From Ailurus styani (taxonomy: Eukaryota > Chordata > Mammalia > Carnivora > Ailuridae), in the NCBI GenBank assembly GCA_002007465.1, contig LNAC01000039.1, positions 412,462 to 476,461 on the forward strand: a DNA stretch of 64,000 nt, read 5' to 3'. The notes beneath the pieces were generated by a model. It was given only the letters and a program-made list of their open reading frames with translations, was not told the DNA's origin and searched no databases. Within the stretch, counting starts at the first letter, position 1; every line of letters begins with the position of its first letter. The position numbers and the translations under genes are program-made. Below are positions 46,840 through 56,940 of this stretch, in pieces.

Positions 46840-47127
46840 AACTATAGACTTGAATGTCATTTCTGGATTTTAGTTGGACTGTATCAGGATTAATAAACAA
46901 TCTCTTCAAAGAGTCAGTTATCCTTTCTCCAGATTGCTTTCTGGAATTCTTTCCATCTGTGACTTTTCTGTTCTCCCATTTGGAAACTTTATTGATTGTT
47001 TTTCACATCTTTCTTTTCCATGGGTTTTTATGTCCTCTTTTCTGTACCACTGCCCGCCCCCCCCCACTCCTGCCCACAGCTTTCACTTTTTTTTTTTTGT
47101 TTGTTTTGTTTGTTTTTTTGTTTTTTT

Positions 47128-47308
47128 TTTAAAGATTTTATTTATTTATTTGACAGAGAGAGATTACAAGTAGGCAGAGAGGCAGGCAGAGAAGGAAGCA
47201 GGCTCCCTGCTGAGCAGAGAGCCTGATGCGGGCCTCGATCCCAGGACGCTGAGATCATGACCTGAGCTGAAAGCAGAGGCTTTAACCCACTGAGCCACCC
47301 AGGCGCCC
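47128..47308 (-). mobile_element. Can-SINE, minus, after a TTTG/T-rich run
   Basis: Preceded by T and TTTG tracts (47088-47130). GACAGAGAGAGATTACAAG motif, end CACCCAGGCGCCC. Confidence 0.94.
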
Positions 47309-47878
47309 ATCACTTCTTTTTCCTATTTTTTCTCCTTGATTCTACTTGACTCACTGTTGTCTCAGTATTGGTTTCTTCTTGAGAAGCTTACAGATCTCTG
47401 TATCCTTATCCTTAATACCCCTCCAAGCCCCCCAGAATGTAGATATAATTTTCCATATAAATTCTTAACAAAGTTAACACTTTCAGACACTTAGAAGTGC
47501 CTGACTTCTGTTTTTTCCATTACACTTTTAGACAGGCAAAGCTGGCTCTCCATGAAGTATCACCCCTCTCCCCAACTTACTATCACTTTTGAGATCCAGA
47601 CAGAACACACAATTAATTCTTTCATCTAAATCATTGAGGTATCATAAAAAATTAATATTCATATTCTAATCTAGTAGTTTTTAATTGAGCTAAATTCTAA
47701 CCATTGTTACTATTATCATTTGAAAATGTAATTTAGTTATTCTGTGGCTTGGACCTCAAAAATGAGAATTTTTCGAAGGGTCATAGAAATCCTCAGAATT
47801 TTGCATATGTTTAATTAACATATTAACTAATGTTGTTTGGGCTTATTTTAATAAGACTCCCCCAATTACTTATTTCAT
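47309..47878. other. Intronic sequence without recognised features
   Basis: No gene. Pyrimidine-rich wording could be very old L2, but this was not established. Confidence 0.4.
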
Positions 47879-47895
47879 AACATTATATAGTTCTA

Positions 47896-48131
47896 GGGGC
47901 ACCTGGGTGGCTCATTGGGTTAAAGCCTCTGCCTTCGGCTCAGGACATGATCTCAGGGTCCTGGGATCCAGCCCCGCATCGGACTGTCTGCTCAGCAGGG
48001 AGCCTACTTCCTCCTCTCTCTCTCCCTCTGCCTGCCTCTCTGCCTACTTGTAATCTCTCTCTGTGTGCCAAATAAATTAATAAAATCTTTAAAAAAATAA
48101 AATAAAATAAAATAAAATCTTAAAAAGAAAA
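47896..48131 (+). mobile_element. Can-SINE, plus, with double tail
   Basis: GGGGCACCTGGGTGGCTCAT head. The tail reads AAATC..., (AAAAT)n, then a second AAAATCTTAAAAAG before target site AACATTATATAGTTCTA (47879 and 48132). Confidence 0.95.
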
Positions 48132-48340
48132 AACATTATATAGTTCTAAAGCCCTAAATTTAGGATTTGTTTTTATTTATTTTGTCATTTTAGGTGCTTC
48201 TATCCTACTATATCTATTGTTGGCATTCTTTCATTTAAAAATGTTCATCTTATTTTGATAATATTTTAAAAAATCGGTTCCAATTTTATTGTTATTTTCC
48301 ATCTTCAAAAGCATCTTAAAAAAGTAATTATCTGTAGAAT

Positions 48341-48407
48341 GTGCTAACTCATTAGAATTATTTATAATTTAGTGCTAACTCATTAGAATTAAAGTATTTA
48401 TAATTTA
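48341..48407. repeat. Tandem duplication, two units of 31 and 36 bp
   Basis: GTGCTAACTCATTAGAATTA...TTTATAATTTA occurs twice. The second unit has five extra bases (AAGTA) in the middle. Confidence 0.88.
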
Positions 48408-50249
48408 ACAAAGAACTTGATAAAGTTCTGAGACTAATCTAAATATTTTTATTTCACTTTATGTTTAATAAGTGAGAAAATTGGCTCATCATTTTATAAA
48501 ATACCATGATTGATTTTACTTTTTATGGTTGGCTATAAGAATGTATAATGAAGTATGATTATGGCTTTTGTCATGTGTAGTCTTTTGCCTGTGAGTCTGG
48601 GTCCTTATATTTCTTAAGCATGTAACTATACAAGGGCACACATGCCATTTTTATGCTCACATCAGATGTAAAATTCATTCAAACTAACAAAAGCCAGCTG
48701 ATTGGGAGAGGTGTGGACTGAACAAAGGAAACAAGTACCACGTAGAGCTTGTACAGAGTGTGTGGTGTGGTATCATTTGTGGGCTGAAAGGTAGCTGAAC
48801 ATTTCCATTTTGGTGTCAGGCCCTGGGGAAGGACAGGGCTTCATAATGGGGTGTGATCTGCACTCTTAGTAAGCGTGATTGACACTGAATGATTAAATAG
48901 AAGAGGAGAATAAATACCACTCCTCCCCTTTTAAGACTGAGCACATATCCACTGAATGCAAATCTTTTCAGTGTGGAAGACAGTCTCGCCTATTGATAGC
49001 ACATATCTGAAAAGCTAGGAGAGGGAATTAATGGAGTAGATCAAGATGCAAGGAAACAAAAAATTACACAGTATCCTTAAAAATAATGTTTAAAACCCAA
49101 ATGTAATGGTAAACGCACATACAGAATATGATGGAAGACCCCATTTGTAAAAGTGGAATGCTGACATGAGGCCCTTGGTAAATGAGTGGGCAGAATGGAT
49201 CCCTGAATTGGATAACACAGCGCACACCACAGTGATGGATGAAATTGATGTGTCCGCAGGAGAGCCTGTTCTATTACTGAAGGCTTTAACCTATTTTCTC
49301 CTCTTCCACAATGAGCTCCTGAGTGGATGTTATCCTCAAGGAAGTGAATTTAATTCAAAAGGAGACATTTTATACATGAGCAAATTTTATTTAAGAATCC
49401 ACTTAATCCATGGTAGAAAAAAATTGTGTGGGAAAACATTATGATAAGTTACATGGTTATATTTTTCAAAGATGCCATTTTTGAGTGTGTTATTTGGGGG
49501 ACCCGAATTTCAATCATTCGTTGGTAATTTTTATTCTTTAATTTTGCATTATCTCTTAGAACACATGGCTGAAACAGTATTGAATCTGGATTATAATATT
49601 GTTTCATTAATTTATTATATTAAGGGATATAATTGCACAATAAATAATCAGAAAAAGTGGCTTTTTGGCTCTTCCCTTAAATTTTTGAAAATACGATGCA
49701 TTTCTTTTCCCTGGGATAAATACTTGTTAATTATTACAAAGAATAAAAGTCCGTTTTGTGAATCCATTATTCTAAAATCTATAAGGTAATATTGGTAACT
49801 GAAGAAATAGGACATCCTTACCCTAGTTGCTGCCAGGTAAAAACAAAACAAAACAAAACAAACACAACAACAAAACATTCTTTATATGTCGACCCAGAAA
49901 ACAGAATACTAATTGTCCTACATACACTGCTCAGTAGGTTAGTAGTTTAGTCATTTGTCTTTGAAATATATGGTAATATAAGTTGTTAAACTTGCTATTC
50001 TCTCCCTCTCTCTCTCTCTCATACACACATGCATACATAATTATAATTATTTTTTGTCATTAGAGTCTTAAGTCGATACTCACTGGTATCACTTATTTGC
50101 TATCTTTTTAAGAAATGTGATCTATTGTCCATGCTTCATATTAAGAATTACAGTCATAAATGTATTTGAAAATAAATTTAAAACAGACAGCTCTTAAAAC
50201 ATTTCATTTGGAGACAAAACAAGCAAATTTCATACTCAACAGGTAGATT
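48408..50249. other. Intronic sequence without recognised features
   Basis: 49166-49444 and 49472-49789 are open on plus but have no recognisable domain and AT-driven composition. An (AAAAC)n run lies at 49841-49875, and a (CT)n then (AC) run at about 50003-50030. Confidence 0.45.
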
Positions 50250-50266
50250 TAAAACCTTCGTAAGTT

Positions 50267-50468
50267 GGGGCGCCTGGGTGGCTCAGCGGTTTAAAGCCTC
50301 TGCCTTCGGCTCAGGTCATGATCTCAGGGTCCTGGGATCAAGGCCCACATCGGGCTCTCTGCTCGGCAGGGAGCCTGCTTCCTCCTCTCTCTCTGCCTGC
50401 CTCTCTGCCTACTTGTGATCTCTCTCTCTCTGTGTCAAATAAATAAATAAAATCTTTAAAAAAAAAAC
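50267..50468 (+). mobile_element. Can-SINE, plus, young
   Basis: Full-length. Target site AAAACCTTCGTAAGT on both sides (50250 and 50469). Confidence 0.96.
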
Positions 50469-50511
50469 AAAACCTTCGTAAGTATACAATATTATCTTCT
50501 CCACTTGTTTT

Positions 50512-50715
50512 TTTTTGTTTTTTTTTAAAGATTTTATTTATTTATTTCACAGCGGGAGAGAGATCACAAGGAGGCAGAGAGGCAGGCAGAGGGGGGGGGG
50601 AGAAGCAGGCTCCCTGCCAAGCAGAGAGCCCGATGCGGGCCTCGATCCCAAGACCCTGAGATCATGACCTGGGCCGAAAGCAGAGGCTTTAACCCACTGA
50701 GCCACCCAGGCGCCC
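50512..50715 (-). mobile_element. Can-SINE, minus, young, with G10 run
   Basis: T-tract, CACAGCGGGAGAGAGATCAC motif, G run at 50591-50600, end CACCCAGGCGCCC. Target site CTCCACTTGTTTT on both sides. Confidence 0.95.
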
Positions 50716-51505
50716 TCCACTTGTTTTGAATGTAAAATTTTCAAAGAAAATCTGACTAAAATTGAACAAATATATCTCCCAAATAATTTACTTGTTCAGC
50801 TTTTAGAAACTAAGTCAGATTTTCGGATATCTCATACAAAGCCATGCCCCCAGTGTGCATTCAAATATCAATTAAGGGTAGATTTCTGTTTATTTCAATT
50901 TAGAAGAATTTACCAAAAAGGAAAACTAATTTCTTACAGAGGGAAAATAAATTCTTCCCAGTATTTAGAAGCTTTCCTTTATAGCTTCTTCTGATTCAGA
51001 TACTTACTGTATTGCTTTAAAATTACTTGGTAATTTGCCAGATATCACTCACCATATAGCTCTCTGACTTCTTGTATATCAAATTTCCCTTCATTGCTTA
51101 ATTTGTACAAAGGATAAAATTCTTCCAGTTCAACTGGTTTCCACAGTAAGTTAACACGCAAGGAAATGTTAAAGAAATGAAATTTAATTTGGTCTATAAT
51201 TTTCTCAATTGTGGAGTGCATTGCCAGTCCATATTGTATGTCAACAGCTTTATTTTTTTAACTGACTTCTTTTTAACGCTAGCTGGTTGTTTTTTGTTGA
51301 ACATTGGCTGCCCTCTAGTGGACTACACTGTTCTCTTAAAAGACCTGTCAAGTGTTTTAAAAGAGTCATTTCTATATGGAAGTGACTAGTGTTTCATGTT
51401 TTAGTGTTTCATGTTTTAGTACTCTTGTTTTTCATTGACTGTTGTGTTTAGCACAACTAGCTTTATAACTTTGTGAGAGCATTTTGATGAGATGGTCTTG
51501 GAAGC
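50716..51505. other. Intronic sequence near the 3' splice site
   Basis: No repeat recognised apart from a 15-bp tandem GTTTCATGTTTTAGT x2 at 51390-51419. No gene. Confidence 0.5.
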
Positions 51506-51518
51506 AAATAGCATTACA

Positions 51519-51709
51519 GGGGCTCCTAGGTGGCTCAGTCGGTTAAGTGTCTGCCTTCAGCTCGGGTCATAATCCCAGGGTCCTAGAATCGAGTCCCGCA
51601 TGGGGCTGCCTGCTTGGCGGGAAGCCTGCTTCTCCCTCTGCCTGCCGCTCCCCCTGCTTGTGCGTGCTCCCTCTCTCTGACAAATAAATAAATAAAATCT
51701 TTTTTTAAA
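51519..51709 (+). mobile_element. Can-SINE, plus, older of a stacked pair
   Basis: GGGGCTCCTAGGTGGCTCAGTCGG head, CTCCCTCTGCCTGCCGCTCC body, tail with AAATAAATAAATAAAATC then T7A6. Preceded by AAATAGCATTAC (51506) and followed by AAATAGCATTGC (51710). Confidence 0.95.
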
Positions 51710-51721
51710 AAATAGCATTGC

Positions 51722-51906
51722 GGGGCGCCTGGGTGGCTCAGTGGGTTAAAGCGTCTGCCTTCGGCTCAGGTCATGATCTCAGGGTCCTGGGATCGAGGCC
51801 CGCATCGGGCTCCCTGCTCAGCGGGGAGCCTGCTTCCCCCTCTTTCTCTGCCTGCCTCTCTGCCTACTTGTGATCTCTATCTGTCAAATAAATAAAAAAT
51901 TTAAAA
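51722..51906 (+). mobile_element. Can-SINE, plus, younger of a stacked pair
   Basis: GGGGCGCCTGGGTGGCTCAGTGGG head and mustelid-type body. Ends in A-rich tail plus a third copy of the target site, AAATAGCATTGC (51907). It lies about 135 bp upstream of the LIN28B acceptor AG. Confidence 0.96.
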
Positions 51907-52009
51907 AAATAGCATTGCATAGTTACTAAGAGGGCATCAAATAGGTTGATGTCATCGACAGTTTGTATTTTTTTAAATTTATAATGCATTTTATGACACT
52001 CGCTCCCCG

Positions 52010-52041
52010 CTTCTGAGATGTTTCCGTTATTCTTGTTGCAG
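52010..52041 (+). promoter_or_regulatory. LIN28B: 3' splice site (acceptor) of LIN28B terminal exon
   Basis: The pyrimidine-rich TTTCCGTTATTCTTGTTGCAG ends in AG at 52040-52041, immediately before the LIN28B coding homology. The exon phase fits: the first base (A) completes an Arg codon begun in the previous exon. Confidence 0.9.
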
Positions 52042-52411
52042 ATGCTACAACTGTGGTGGCCTTGATCATCATGCTAAGGAATGTAGTCTACCTCCTCAGC
52101 CAAAGAAGTGCCATTACTGTCAGAGCATCGCACACATGGTGGCAAACTGCCCACACAAGACTGTGGCGCAGCCGCCCGCCAGTTCTCAGGGAAGACAGGA
52201 AGCAGAAGCACAGCCATGCACTTCGACTTTTCCTCGAGAGCTGGGGGGAGGGCATGGCTGCACGTCCCCGCCGTTTCCTCAGGAGACGAGGTTCGAGATC
52301 TCAGAATGGCCAGGCAGGTCCTCTCAAGAAGCTTCCTCGGCGAAGTCCTCCGCAGCGCCAGAAGAACCAAGCAAAAAGGGGCCTTCTGTTCAAAAAAGGA
52401 AAAAGACATAA
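52042..52411 (+). CDS. LIN28B: LIN28B terminal coding exon (partial CDS)
   Basis: LIN28B binds let-7 precursors and blocks their processing, and also binds mRNAs, in nucleus/nucleolus and cytoplasm. This exon encodes the last 122 residues plus one base of a split Arg codon. Two CCHC knuckles of form C-x2-C-x4-H-x4-C lie at 52043-52084 and 52109-52150, joined by an eight-residue linker ending Lys-Lys. All eight zinc ligands are present. These knuckles read the GGAG motif of pre-let-7. A low-complexity Ser/Pro/Glu-rich C-terminal tail, which LIN28A lacks, follows and ends in a basic cluster (52373-52408, KK...QKRKKT) of nuclear-localisation type. The TAA stop is at 52409-52411. The reading frame is intact. 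The start codon, cold-shock domain and linker lie upstream of the window. Compared with the human protein as I remember it, there are scattered substitutions, including Ala for Met in the second knuckle (QSIAHM). Confidence 0.96.
52088..52094 (+). promoter_or_regulatory. LIN28B: let-7 seed match inside the coding exon
   Basis: CTACCTC (complement of let-7 positions 2-8) encodes the Leu-Pro-Pro between the knuckles. Coding constraint alone may explain it, so a role is unproven. Confidence 0.4.
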
Positions 52412-52455
52412 CGCTTCTTCCTACGTGTATCGTTTTCTTTCCCCGGTTGGGAAGT

Positions 52456-52463
52456 CTACCTCA
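52456..52463 (+). promoter_or_regulatory. LIN28B: let-7 8-mer seed site 1
   Basis: CTACCTCA, 45 bases after the stop codon. Perfect complement to let-7 positions 2-8 plus the A opposite position 1. Confidence 0.75.
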
Positions 52464-53427
52464 TGCAAGTACAGCGGAGCAGTATTTCACAGCAGCAGCT
52501 GTCTTGGGATTTTTAACTACTGTTGAGGAACTGTGGATTTTTTTTAAACAGACAAATCACTCTAAGCAAATTACATTTGAGCAGGGTGTCATGTTTTATG
52601 TTCTTCAGAGAATGAAATACTATGTATATCTGTATGTGCATGTGTGAGAGGGAGAGAGCCTGAGTCTGTGTGTGTGTGTGTGTGTAGGAGTTGACATAGG
52701 AATGTAGACACGTATATAAAGCGGATTTGTCTTTATGTAGGTGTGTCTATAGATAGAAGCACACACCCTCCCTCACGGAATTGGACATCCCCAAGAATTG
52801 AAAACCCATAGGAAGCATTTTAGATGGTTTCAAAGCTAACCCCTGGAGTTTTTTTCCTGAAATACCACTCCCTTTATATTACATTAAAATAAAAACATGA
52901 CTGTTACCTTTTGTGTGAACCAAAGGCTACTTCAGATCTCAGAGCTGCCAATCATATGGTACTAAAGGTTTTAAGTCATCAGTTCTCTCAAGTTCGGGGA
53001 TTGCCTCTTGTTATCTGTAGAGTGTTTCCCCCCTACCCCCACCCCCTTTGAAGGCAGTACCTTAACTCCACATGCCTCTGACTGCCATAAGCTTTTTTGA
53101 ATCTGGGATACATAACTCCAGAAAAGACAATGAATGTGTAATTTCTGTGCCGATATTTCCATGTTTTTAATTCATACGTTTTGATTGTAAATTAGATGCC
53201 TACTCAGAAAAATGAAGGGGGAGGGCAATGTATAAATGTAGTGACTTGATTGTTTTCAGTGGTATTTTGATACCAGCTCATTATAATCTTTTATGTGTTG
53301 CGAAGTTTTGAAGGGATTGTGGCAACAGCAGCTTCCCTTGACGAAGTTAGTCCAAACCATCGCTTCGAGCAGGGGCCTCCTTGTTTACTACTGAAGACTT
53401 TGGAGGAAAGCTCCAGTCGTTGGTGTA

Positions 53428-53475
53428 TTTTTTTTTTTTTTTTGGTGGCTTTTTATCCCCCCCTCCCCCCCCCAA
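53428..53475 (+). repeat. Poly-T and poly-C low-complexity block in 3'UTR
   Basis: A T run (about 53428-53442) then GGTGGC and two C runs (CCCCCCCTCCCCCCCCC). Likely length-variable and prone to sequencing error. Confidence 0.9.
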
Positions 53476-54513
53476 GAGAGTTATCTGACTTGTTTCTAAA
53501 ACAAAACAGCACAGGTAAGAATAAAGTACCAGGGTTGTGAATGAAAATTAAGTGGGTGTTCATAATTGCCCGATACATTTGCCCTGTGAAGAATATTGAA
53601 AAGTGCAGCGTTTGGTGGCAGGCAGCTGGAGTGATGGGCCTGGGGTGGAGGTGCCAGGCCTCTCCCACCAGAGAGTGACAAGAATTTCATACATTAAGAT
53701 GAATTTGACAGAGGTTCCCTTCATTACTCATGCTGAACTAACCGAAATGGTGGATTCAGGATGGATATTCAGTAATGGAGATAGAGACGCTTCTCAGGTT
53801 GGTCCTCAATTATGTGAGTAAACTGGCCTGGGACCAGTCCTCGTATTGGTCCCTTTAAGTTTCAGTCATTTAAAAAAAAAAATGTTGGTGTCCTCCTGGT
53901 TCTAGATGTTATGGGTAAATTTCTGAAACATCTCCAAGAAGGTACCAATTAGTTATAATGCTTTAACATTGGCAATAAACGTTTCGTGTGAGCCTGTTGG
54001 TGTAAGCTCAGATAATCAAAAGAAGAGAAGAGCATGAGTCAAGTGAGACCTACTTTGCTGAGCAGCTTCTGCTCCCTCCCCAACTTGTCCTGCCCTGAGG
54101 GTCGTAGGCAGTTCCCGCAGTTCAGTTCGAGTTTGAGCAAGCCCGCATCAGGAGGAAATGCCTCAGGCTGGGCCGCCAGTCCTTTACCTCTCAGCTTGAA
54201 TTCCGGGACAGTGTTTGTGAGACTCTCTGTGGTGTATTCTAAAATATCCATGTGCTGTGATGCAAAGCTTACCTTTGACGATATTGAATGTGATAAATAG
54301 CTGTAGAGAAGTACTTCCTTGCCTTATGTGAGGATCGTAAGCTTATTTAAATTATGTAGACAAATCAAAGTGGCATTGCTTAATTTTTAGCAGGCAAAAT
54401 AAGCAGGTTAACAGTAAAAATGCAAAACGTGGTAAGTCACTTTGAAAATTCAAACCAAAGTTCCTTGACCTTATAGACATAGGAAATTATGGACTTGAGA
54501 ATTGGACATTCCC

Positions 54514-54521
54514 TGTTTACA
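54514..54521 (+). promoter_or_regulatory. LIN28B: miR-30 family 8-mer seed site 1
   Basis: TGTTTACA, complement of the miR-30 seed (UGUAAAC class) plus A. Confidence 0.5.
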
Positions 54522-54728
54522 TATAAAAAGTTCAGAGCTAAAATCATGGTTAAAAAAAAAAGCATTTTATAACTGGACCTTATGGGTGCAATTTAAAATC
54601 ATTTTAAGCATCTTACCAGACTGAACTAAGAGCACATACCAAACCTATCTTATGATTAAAAGCTGGGGTTTATTTTTTATATAAAAATATTATCACTATT
54701 ACATAACATACTCAGGACAAGAACTTTG

Positions 54729-54736
54729 CTCAGGGA
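54729..54736 (+). promoter_or_regulatory. LIN28B: miR-125/lin-4 8-mer seed site
   Basis: CTCAGGGA, complement of miR-125 positions 2-8 plus A. miR-125 is the vertebrate relative of lin-4, a known regulator of lin-28. Confidence 0.6.
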
Positions 54737-54851
54737 ACATACCATATAATGTTGTTGTTTCTTTACAGAATAGTCTACAGTCCTGCTTACTCAAAACAAA
54801 CCAAATAACTTAGACCTTTATATAAGTATTATGTACTGATGTTAGTCATAA

Positions 54852-54858
54852 CTACCTC
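54852..54858 (+). promoter_or_regulatory. LIN28B: let-7 7-mer-m8 seed site 2
   Basis: CTACCTC followed by T. Confidence 0.6.
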
Positions 54859-55007
54859 TGAGTTTGATCACAGTTTCCAAATGTCAGATATCAGTTTTCC
54901 TATTTTTATTTCCCATGAAAAGTATGCTAAAGCGAAATTCCCAAGCTCCTTGCATACGTGAATATCACTGATGTGAGCACATGTCCATTTACATGGGTGA
55001 AATATTC

Positions 55008-55015
55008 TGTTTACA
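55008..55015 (+). promoter_or_regulatory. LIN28B: miR-30 family 8-mer seed site 2
   Basis: TGTTTACA, nine bases upstream of let-7 site 3. Spacing this close can allow cooperative repression. Confidence 0.5.
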
Positions 55016-55023
55016 GCAAAAGG

Positions 55024-55031
55024 CTACCTCA
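55024..55031 (+). promoter_or_regulatory. LIN28B: let-7 8-mer seed site 3
   Basis: CTACCTCA, full 8-mer. Confidence 0.75.
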
Positions 55032-56476
55032 TAGTTGATGCATAGCTCACCTTTATGCTGCTCCAGCCTTACAGTGGCTGATAATTCTCTGGTACAGAAC
55101 CTTTTAATCTGTATTGTAGATAGCAATTCACAACTCTATGTTTCTAACAAACACTTGTGAATGAGGATGCATCTCATTTAGTTAGCAAAGTCTCCAAGCA
55201 TTTCTTTAAAGTAATCAGGTATTTAATTTAAAGACTTATGGGCACCCTTCCACTTAAGCAAAACAAAACACAGAGGCAATCTTGGAAATAGCTGCTTTGC
55301 CCAGAGGTCAAGGGCAGGAAGGGGTAGCAGGAGAAGAGGTTGGTGTATGAGTGTATTCATGCTGGGCAAAAGTATAAAGGATGCCGATCTCCATTTGTGT
55401 GTCTGTGCTGCCCTGAGGCCAAGCGTAGTTCGGCATTATTGCCCTAAGCACATAACTAACTAGCACTGGCTTGCCAAGGAGTGAACATAGAGTAAACGTG
55501 CAATGCCATTTCTGGCTACTGAGGAGAAGGGTCTGTGTGAAGCATCAGTTTACGGGGGTTACTAATGGGTTGGGCAGGATGTCTGTGAATTAGTTGCCCC
55601 TTGATTTCACCCCCATGTCAACACAAGCGTAATTCCTAAGAAAGATGTGCTACCCGTCTCTTAGCCCTGGGAGCTATTCGTCACTACATGGCAAATTATA
55701 GTAGAAACCTTTTTATACTTGCATTTCTAGTATTTACGCAAAGACTTTGGATGTATTTTTACAACTGAAACATTTTAAAAGATTTTTACCTGCTTATAAC
55801 TTGGAAGTTTGGCGTGCAATGTAGGAAAAAAGATCAAGAAACATCATGTTATTAACATCGATCCATCTATAAACTTAAGATGTTTTAATGCCAATATTTT
55901 AAGATATTCTGGCCCAGTTTTATTTTGCACCAGTGTGGCCCCAAGTTACTGCTAGTTGTATTTAGTTTGTGAATAGAAGCCCATAAGTGTTAATAGACTT
56001 TGTAACATTCACTGTAAGATGAATTATACAGGACATGGGAAATCTCATTAAGTCTTAAAGTTAATTTAAATTAATTTATCTGTTTTCTCTAAGAAATGTT
56101 TATCATAAAATATATATGTGTATTTCCCCTTTGGTTATAAAATTTGGGAAAGTGTGTACAAGTGCAGCTGCACTGACTTTAATTTTCTAGATGTCTTAAT
56201 GAGATTTATTTGTTTTAGAAAAGAACAACTCGTGAAGAGCCTCAAGTTCTGTCTTTCATAGCTGTCAGCAGCCTCTTCAAGATGTGGTGGTTGTGTGATC
56301 TGTGTCATAGTTGTTCAGTTAGAGTGAGAGGTTGACCTATGAATCGTTCTTAAATTTTATATTTGGAACAAAGCTGCGAAGTTATGGTAAAGTACTGTAC
56401 TGTGAGAAACTATTACAATATTTAATACATCTGTGGCTTAACACTTGTGTTACCAGCTTGAAAATGATGGTGTTGA

Positions 56477-56483
56477 CTACCTC
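56477..56483 (+). promoter_or_regulatory. LIN28B: let-7 7-mer-m8 seed site 4
   Basis: CTACCTC followed by T, in the distal 3'UTR. Confidence 0.6.
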
Positions 56484-56666
56484 TTGAATTACTTAGTATC
56501 TATCAACCACTGGCACCCACCACAAGCTGGCTTTAATTAGTATGTGTTGCTTTTCGGTATTAACAACTCTAACCATACTAGAGACCAAAGTGAACACTGA
56601 TTTCTGTATGTCTTTAATATGGTGTTTTATCTAGTGTTTTTAAATTATCCTGTGTAGTAATTAGAT

Positions 56667-56673
56667 TACCTCA
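56667..56673 (+). promoter_or_regulatory. LIN28B: let-7 7-mer-A1 seed site 5
   Basis: TACCTCA preceded by T, so positions 2-7 plus A. It lies 20 bases before a miR-30 8-mer. Confidence 0.45.
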
Positions 56674-56693
56674 TTGTCCATTTTGGCTCATGT

Positions 56694-56701
56694 TGTTTAC
56701 A
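56694..56701 (+). promoter_or_regulatory. LIN28B: miR-30 family 8-mer seed site 3
   Basis: TGTTTACA near the distal end of the 3'UTR. Confidence 0.5.
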
Positions 56702-56916
56702 AGTGAAAATAAAAGACACTTGAACTATAATATGTTTTTAAAGGACAAAAAAGGAGATGTTGCGAATAGCATTTCACTCATGTACTGTCATCCTGATGGA
56801 CTGGAGTACTGTTTGCCTTTCTGCAGACCATGGATTTTATATTCTCATTTCATGCCTAATGTCTTATTCTGTCAATTATGGATATTTTGAGGTTTAAAAA
56901 AATTACTTGATTAAAA

Positions 56917-56922
56917 AATAAA
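56917..56922 (+). terminator. LIN28B: Polyadenylation signal AATAAA (main candidate)
   Basis: AATAAA in ATTAAAAAATAAAACATATAACG, followed within 20-50 bases by T/G-rich TTTTCGAGGTTTTTCATGATTTG, as expected downstream of a cleavage site at about 56935-56940. Confidence 0.75.
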
Positions 56923-56940
56923 ACATATAACGTTGGCATT

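Larger units (their letters stand above)
1..52041 (+). other. LIN28B: LIN28B last intron (3' part; upstream end outside window)
   Basis: Everything upstream of the acceptor at 52041 is read as the intron before the terminal LIN28B exon. I looked for the preceding exon, which should encode the end of the cold-shock domain and the basic linker and finish in a split Arg codon, and did not see it, so the intron is at least 52 kb here. The content is retrotransposon relics and AT-rich unique sequence. No other gene was recognised in it. Confidence 0.75.
52412..56940 (+). other. LIN28B: LIN28B 3'UTR
   Basis: About 4.5 kb from the TAA to the region after AATAAA at 56917, close to the length I recall for human LIN28B. 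It contains no SINE or L1, in contrast to the intron. It carries let-7, miR-125 and miR-30 seed matches, a (GT)n run (52667-52686) and a T18/C-rich block (53428-53475). Open frames inside it (e.g. 53295-53540, 54034-54300, 56690-56890) have no coding support. Confidence 0.85.

Noticed and set aside
52053..52647. Other long frames (157 and 179 codons plus, 111 codons minus) over the LIN28B exon
   Set aside because: They are off-frame shadows of the LIN28B coding frame, whose zinc knuckles and stop fit the known protein.
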